Position numbers and translations under genes: made by a program | In this document: one piece after another, positions 58,527-64,000 of the stretch | How the letters are laid out: each line of letters starts with the position of its first letter | Numbering within the stretch: position 1 is the first letter of the stretch | Notes under the pieces: generated by a model | Told to the model about the DNA's origin: nothing | Databases searched by the model: none | Seen by the model: the letters and a program-made list of their open reading frames with translations, nothing else | Assembly (NCBI RefSeq): GCF_037975245.1 | Contig: NC_092576.1 | Span: 13,153,611-13,217,610 of the forward strand | From: Apostichopus japonicus | Taxonomy: Eukaryota > Echinodermata > Holothuroidea > Aspidochirotida > Stichopodidae | Direction: 5' to 3' | DNA length: 64,000 nucleotides

Positions 58527-59622
58527 CAGGCGCGGCGGAACGGAAATATTATTGGGGGGGGGGGGCTAATGTGTGGAGACTATCTAAGCGGAGCGCCACC
58601 ATCGGTTGGCGCGGAGCGTACAAGAAAATTTTGGGTTTTTTCAAACCCCCAGATGGCCGGAAACGGCACTTCCCGAGTGTTTTATGCTGCGAATACCTGG
58701 CCCTAAAATATGGGTCTCAAGCCTGCAATTTCTCAGATTGCACGTAAAGTCTGTAAAAACATTGTAATTTGTATATTCGATGGTGTTTTAAGAGAGTAGC
58801 TATTACTCGTAGTGTACTCGCAAAGACGTTTTTGAGTGTAGTAAGGGCAGTGGCGGGGCTAGGGGTATTGGTCGGGGGGGGGCAAGAATGGTCTGTAGGG
58901 GCGCTTTCGACACTATCTAAGCGGAGCGCCACCACAGGTTGGCGCGGAGCGTACAGAAAATTTTTGAGTAAAGATACTCCCGAGATTGCAGGAAATGACC
59001 CTTTCCGGGGCCTTGCTAATTTGCAGATAAACGGAGAATAAATAGGTGTCGTCGCCATTTTGTCGGAAAATACACCGACAGAATATGACAAATGTCAATA
59101 GGTATATGAGAGCGCAATAAAATAGTCAAAAATCGCGAATAAGTAAAAAGTAGTGAAAAGCTGAAAAGGGCGCCAGCAGTCCATTTGAGTCCGTCGGGGG
59201 GGGGGGCATCCGCCCCTGACTGTATATATGGACGCTCGATCCGCCACTAAGTAAGGGGATGTTGGAGAACTGGCTGAAATGAGGCAAGTCATTGGCCTAA
59301 TACGAAGTTGTGTTACGCTTACCGGTACTCACACTCACTGCTTCTACTTTTCACGGGTCGTGAAGACGCGGTTGGGATGACAATGTGGTCTATAGCCAAG
59401 GGACGGGCCGAGGGTCCCCAGCAATTACTAAAATTATTACACCTATAGAGTATACGTGTGCATCGGACAGATCGACAAGTATGCATTGAAAAATGGGCAG
59501 ATGTACGTTTCGGAGCCTTGGTAAATATTGGGGGGGGGGGGGGCTAATCAAGCATTTTCCCCCTCAACTTTTCTATTGGGGGGGCTCAGCCCCCCCAAGC
59601 CCCCCCGGTTCCGCCGCCACTG
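58527..59622. mobile_element. hAT element 'GGCGGAAC'
   Basis: A 1,096-bp element with ends CAGGCGCGGCGGAAC and GTTCCGCCGCCACTG. The exact 8-bp duplication is GTTCCAGA (58519-58526 and 59623-59630). It contains the shared module at about 58576-58690 and is itself interrupted at 58848-59249. Confidence 0.94.
58848..59249. mobile_element. hAT MITE nested in the previous element
   Basis: A 402-bp element starting CAGTGGCGG and ending CCGCCACTA, with the exact 8-bp duplication AGTAAGGG (58840-58847 and 59250-59257). It again carries the shared module near 58911-58960. Confidence 0.9.
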
Positions 59623-60486
59623 GTTCCAGAGAACAAGAGCTGTGAGACGTTCCTTACCCATTGTTGATCGGAGAACAGTTTATGCCTTCTCACCGCAGAA
59701 AACGATCTCTCATGAAGAATTCGTCGGCGCATCCTATGCAGCCTACCGCTCTGCCACCTCACCGCCCAAAACAATTCGAACACCACCTCAATTTTGAAAC
59801 TTTTCGGTCTGAAAATTGAGATTTTTAGGCATTTTTTGCACGTGTAGCACGCGTGCACACTATAGTTCATTTGACGGAAAAGACACTACTGGCTGACTTG
59901 TAAGGATAACCGCCCTTCTGACGTCCTACATGTTTAAAATTGGCGTTTAATTAAATTATTTTTTCTCTCTTTTTTTTTTTTGGCCAAGAGCAGGGGGGTC
60001 CGGACCCCCTGGACCCCCCCCCCCCCCTGGATCCGCGCCTGCGGCTCTCACATGGATACGTTGGTCAAAAATTAGCATCGAAATCCCTTCCTCATGCTGA
60101 ATCGCTCCAACCAAGAAATCAAACAAACAAAAGGGAAACTGCGCCCTCCCCCCACCCCCTTTGAAAAATAAGAAAAGAAAAAAAGCACTGATAAACAGAA
60201 TTAAATTGTTGACAAGTTCTTGCCAAATTCGAAATGTATATAAATGTCCAATTAAGATCTTTTCGCAATTGACATTAAAATTTATAGAAACATTACGTCA
60301 CTGAGCATGCCTCGAAAATTGATGTTGATTTTAACTTGAATTTATTTGTGACTATTTCTAATACTATGGTTTGATCAAAACTTGTAACACAAAACAAGAC
60401 ACAAGTTAAATCTTACCATACAGATAGATCCATGCATCTCTCTCACCTAGTGAGTTATTCAAAAAACAAAAATCTTAAAGGGTGTG

Positions 60487-60960
60487 CTTTTTCCGAGAAT
60501 TCGCAGAATATCCGTGATTTCTTTTCTACCGCGGGGACAAAAACTATTATCCTAACACACCGTATCATACGCAAACTGGAGCCTATACCGCAATATTTGC
60601 AAAGTTCACACGTCTCATGTCGGTAATCTGACCTAGTTTCCAATGAGGTGCAACAGAAGTGTTAGACACCACCATCGATCCCAGAAAAAAAAAACACACA
60701 GCTTGCTACCGTCGGTAATAAGACACTAGTGTACAGTCAGTACATACAGCTGTGGTCAATACCCACAGCACAGTGTATAAACGATATAGCGATGGACATC
60801 TCAGGTCCAGCTAAAGATAACAAGGCATCACGTTTCATTACTGTCTGCATTTTGTAGCGACACGACCAAAAACGTCACTTGCAAGCAACAGAAAGTTAAC
60901 TTTTTCAGATGGCCGCACGCGGTTTGGGAGCGAGTCTTCAATGCCTTTAAAGATTTCTGT
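60487..60960 (+). repeat. Repeats R2 and R1 fused, copy 3
   Basis: R2 (60487-60606) runs directly into R1 (60606-60960). This is the longest version of the family in the window and suggests the true element spans both parts. Confidence 0.85.
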
Positions 60961-62639
60961 ATCCTTCCCTACGGTGGATGCCAGTAAGTGGTCTTTGGAG
61001 TAGATTTCACTTACCAATTTGTTGATCTATCCTTTTAAAATGTGATCAATTTTGAACGCTTGGCTTAGCTATCAATGTCCTTGATATTTGGGAATTTTCC
61101 TCAAAGTGTAACCTTCTTATTTTGGGGGTAAAGGTGTTAAACTTCCTCTGTGAATCATTCGAGTGGGGTAATATTATAAAGGAAAAAAAAAAAAGCTAAC
61201 AAACCTGAATTACCAAGAACACATCATTCAATCACAGCTATTGCTAGATGCATTCACAAAAGCATCACCCAATTTGAAAACAAAAAAATGCATACCTTTG
61301 CCACACAAACTAACATGTATGATGCATAACATTACAAGGATATTGTTCATACTTTTTATATATTTTATTTTAGAAATCAAATTCTGCTACATATCAGAAT
61401 GATATCTCTTTAATGGCTTTCTTCAAGGCACTGCTTATTTTGTGTTCCATCAATTAACATGCATCATATGCACAAACACTTGAAGCGATAGTTCCTACAC
61501 ATCATTAGACCAATGAAATTTCGTCTACCAACCTCAACAAGGGGCAATTTTCATTTAGACGACGGCTTTGAAAAATGTAGGGGCCAGGCATGATGTGTCT
61601 TTAGTTTTAATGTCCAATTTCAAAGACAAGAAGTGCCCCGATATGTCAATGAAAATTACCCCCTTTTTTCGTGAATAAGTGAGGTCGAGAACAAATCCCA
61701 ACCCCCCCCCCCCTTCACACTTTTCCAGTCATTCTAGCCTCATGACCTCATCTTCAAAAGTTACTACCCAACTTCCATTTTGGCTTGACACATATGTAGA
61801 TATAGCGCCCACAGTTTTTTAGTTATCCAGTGACTCATATGCTTGATGGGATTTCTTCCCTTTGCAACTACATAGCACCATCCCCCCCCCCCCCCCGCCA
61901 TACATACGACTCTAGTTCAATGCTTCATGTACATCAAAAATCTCCCGATCTGACGACCTCCTTTACAAGTGATATTTCTTTCATCTGAACATCTAGTCGA
62001 AGGCTTAAACGTATAACATTTCTTTCCTTCTATCTCTTGATAAGGAACAACTTTGATCTTAAGCAAACATTTGAAACTGTCGCCCTCATTTCTTTCCTTC
62101 TTGCCTTTTGAACAATCATGTCATTGTCCAAAGCCTAAGGTACACTGGTTTTCTCTTCTCTCGACTCTCTCACCCCCCCTATTTCAAGAAAAGTTAACCG
62201 TAAAATGGTGGGGCTCTTGCTATTTCTCTCTTTTACCTTTACAAGTTCTAAAACTGAGTTGAGTGCTAAATTTATGCGGGCCACATTTTTTTTTGGGGCC
62301 CTTTCCTGATATCTAAAGTGTTGGAAGCTCTCTTCTGGAAACTAGGCACTAAATGTCGCCCTCATCTTCTTTTCCTTCTAGTCATTACCACTCACTACTT
62401 GAGCTCAGATGTATATTCCGTCCTCTGCTTTGGCTTCCGGCATTTTTCAAGAGATCTCTCCTCCATCTGGCCCCGTAAATGGCACTCTTCAATACTCAAC
62501 TTTGAAAGTTCTTCGACTAGTCATCATCTCGATCAATGTTAAAACACAATACAACGTCTTCTTTCTGTCAGTTTCCATGACCGGTCTCAGGAGGACACTC
62601 GTCTCCGGACGTCAAACTGTCATTCCTTCTCCCGACGTA
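60961..62639. other. No gene seen; pyrimidine-rich
   Basis: Downstream (3') of the Nup62 stop codon in transcript orientation. Several poly-C runs (about 61700, 61880, 62175) and CTTTCCTTC-rich blocks from 62050 to 62400. ORFs at 62053-62262 and 62318-62654 follow this biased composition and are not called as genes. Confidence 0.45.
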
Positions 62640-63753
62640 CTAGTCAAAAGCTAGATGCACATTCCGTTCTTGGTCTCTCTTCACGAGTTCGTAGATCCTA
62701 GAGACGTCTTCTACTTTCCCCTGAAGAGAGTCTGTGGAAACAATTAATAATTATATTAACGATGATAATAGACATTTCGCATAGCACCCCGGGATTAGTC
62801 GGACAGTGACATGACCAGCGTGGAAAAGGCAGAGTTTGAGGCGGTGAAATAACAGGGTTAAAGCAGGGGTGGGCAACCTACCGCCCGCGGGTCACAAGCG
62901 GCCCGCTAGTGTTTTTTTTTTTTGCGACCTGTGAGATGTCTCAAGAGCTAGCTGCTTAGAATTTATCTGCACCAATGATGCTGTCAGGTAGGTCTATTTT
63001 CATGAATACAGATTAAAGTACACACACCTATTGCTTGAAAGTCCTCAGAATCAAAGGTTTGAAATCAACAGCAGGTCGTTGTTAGGTGCAGCCCTGTCAA
63101 TCTTTCACTCCTAAAATCTGGCCCATTCATTCAAAAAGGTTGCCCCACCCCTGGGTTAAAGGGAGCGAAACAGTCTGCTGGCAGCTATCAAGAAACAGAT
63201 CTGTGTTTTTGAGGTGGATTTGATAGATGACAGAGACTGACTTAGTGTGACGGATTCGGGTGGAATCGTTTTCAAAGATGGCGTGGCAGCAGAAGCAGAA
63301 CAACAAACAAGATCACTGCCCAATGGCAACTGTCCAGTATAATCTCTAGCTAATTTCATGCTTTAGAAATGGACAGCAGCACAAACTTGATATGGAATGA
63401 CCCATATATATATAGATCTGTCATACCCATTTGCTACACATTTACTTCTTATTAACAGCTTGTAGGGTTCCCAAATACATATACTACTACTGTATTATGT
63501 ACTTGCTCTACTTCTACGTATTCAGCACTTTTGATGGTTTGGTTCAGGTTGGGATGTGATCGGTCCAGGCAGTGTGCCGGCTTGAAAACATGACGTTTTG
63601 GTGTCTCCATTAACTCAAAATATAAAGAAGAAAGGGGGCGAGAGGGGGGGGGGGGGGGGAGGGGGGGTGGACAGAGAAATTCTTACTTGTTGTCTGGTCA
63701 ATCCACTGCAGTGAGTTCATGTGGGCATTGAGAATCTTGGCAATCTGAGCAAG
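62640..63753 (-). CDS. nup62: Nucleoporin Nup62, last two exons
   Basis: Penultimate exon 63753-63687 (67 nt, phase 0 in, phase 1 out) encodes LAQIAKILNAHMNSLQWIDQTT. The last exon, 62731-62640 (92 nt), completes N and then SLQGKVEDVSRIYELVKRDQ and ERNVHLAFD before TAG. The joined sequence matches the very C-terminus of vertebrate Nup62 (ILNAHM.SLQWIDQ, KVE.V and a final F-D) and belongs to the Nsp1-like coiled-coil region. That region assembles with Nup54 and Nup58 in the central channel of the nuclear pore. Acceptors (GTTTCCCCAAG, TGTTTCCACAG) and the GTAAGA donor are good. The remaining exons, including the FG repeats, lie beyond the right edge. The intron contains a hAT MITE and a poly-G tract. 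Confidence 0.92.
62864..63153. mobile_element. hAT MITE 'CAGGGGTGGGCAAC'
   Basis: A 290-bp element with ends CAGGGGTGGGCAACC and GGTTGCCCCACCCCTG. The exact 8-bp duplication is GGTTAAAG (62856-62863 and 63154-63161). The subterminal CCGCCCGCGGG resembles that of the CAGGGTTGTCCAAC family. It lies in the last intron of nup62. Confidence 0.96.
63636..63668. repeat. Poly-G tract
   Basis: An almost pure G run of about 30 bases with two interruptions, just inside the last nup62 intron. On the transcribed sense strand it reads as poly-C, close to the donor. Confidence 0.9.
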
Positions 63754-64000
63754 CTTGGGGAAACAAAAGGAAGAAAGCAAACTCAATGAATATTCATCAT
63801 GTAAATGAGCCAGTTTGTTGTCCACATATCTTTAGTTTTTAACCTTTGAAGCAAGCTGGATAAAATTTGAGGAAATACAAGAGCAACATAACAATTATTA
63901 AGGAAGGGTTACATAATATCCGATGGGGCTCTTTATACTCTTTTAACTATTTCAACCCTCGAATACATTTTGAAGATGCCTTGTACAATAACGAAAAGAA

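Larger units (their letters stand above)
58211..60041. mobile_element. hAT-like outer element holding two nested hATs
   Basis: Ends CAGGGCCGGATCCAGG (58211) and CCTGGATCCGCGCCTG (60026-60041) are 16-bp inverted repeats with two mismatches. No 8-bp duplication was found (GTTTGATA versus CGGCTCTC), so flanks or ends may be rearranged. Non-nested parts (58381-58526 and 59631-59800) are open in places, for example SFIDDLFMVDWREKTPWMF and YAAYRSATSPPKTIRTPP, but no transposase motif was recognised. Confidence 0.55.

Noticed and set aside
58381-59870. Small ORFs at 58.4-59.9 kb as genes
   Set aside because: They lie in, or read across, nested hAT elements and G/C-run hairpins.
58203-60049. 8-bp target duplication for the outer element 58211-60041
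   Set aside because: Flanks GTTTGATA and CGGCTCTC do not match in any register.
62053-62654. Three ORFs in the pyrimidine-rich block
   Set aside because: Composition-driven Ser/Leu/Phe/Pro strings 3' of nup62, with no motif or splice context.

Overview
This is a piece of an animal nuclear genome. It is AT-rich, its genes are split into small exons with GT..AG introns, and most of the rest is transposon debris, long (TA)n tracts and tandem repeats. There are no operons, bacterial genes or CRISPR arrays. L2/CR1-like LINE fragments, tRNA-derived SINEs, many non-autonomous hAT elements and a receptor joining an LU (Ly6/uPAR) domain to an adhesion-GPCR core fit a marine invertebrate deuterostome. 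An echinoderm is my best guess, by inference only. No species can be named from the sequence.

Layout. 1-7.5 kb: diverged direct repeats, a 5'-truncated LINE, a roughly 205-bp tandem repeat broken by a hAT-like insertion, and the terminal exon of a beta-propeller protein (4323-5190, minus). 7.5-11.3 kb: two unassigned candidate exons flank a frameshifted zinc-carboxypeptidase terminal exon (8362-8560, minus). 9-18.2 kb: nested hAT elements and degraded LINEs. 19.9-21.7 kb: fragments of an uncharacterised minus-strand gene whose last exon is duplicated in tandem. 21.7-27.4 kb: degenerate tandem repeats. 27.9-38.8 kb: the main gene, an 11-exon adhesion GPCR (plus). 39.4-41.9 kb: a 323-bp satellite array just downstream of it. 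42-52 kb: LINEs, hATs, SINEs and microsatellites. 52.4-57.3 kb: a complete five-exon gene for a small secreted ML-domain protein (minus), which no single long ORF reveals. 57.6-60 kb: a nest of hAT elements. 62.6-63.8 kb: the last two exons of nucleoporin Nup62 (minus), with the rest of that gene beyond the right edge.

The genes do not form a functional cluster. A lipid-binding secreted protein, a cell-surface receptor, a nuclear-pore subunit and a digestive-type peptidase relic lie near one another with no evident shared pathway. Gene models were built by hand from splice signals and checked by intron-phase agreement across every junction. Transposon boundaries were called only where terminal inverted repeats, and usually an 8-bp target duplication, could be read directly.
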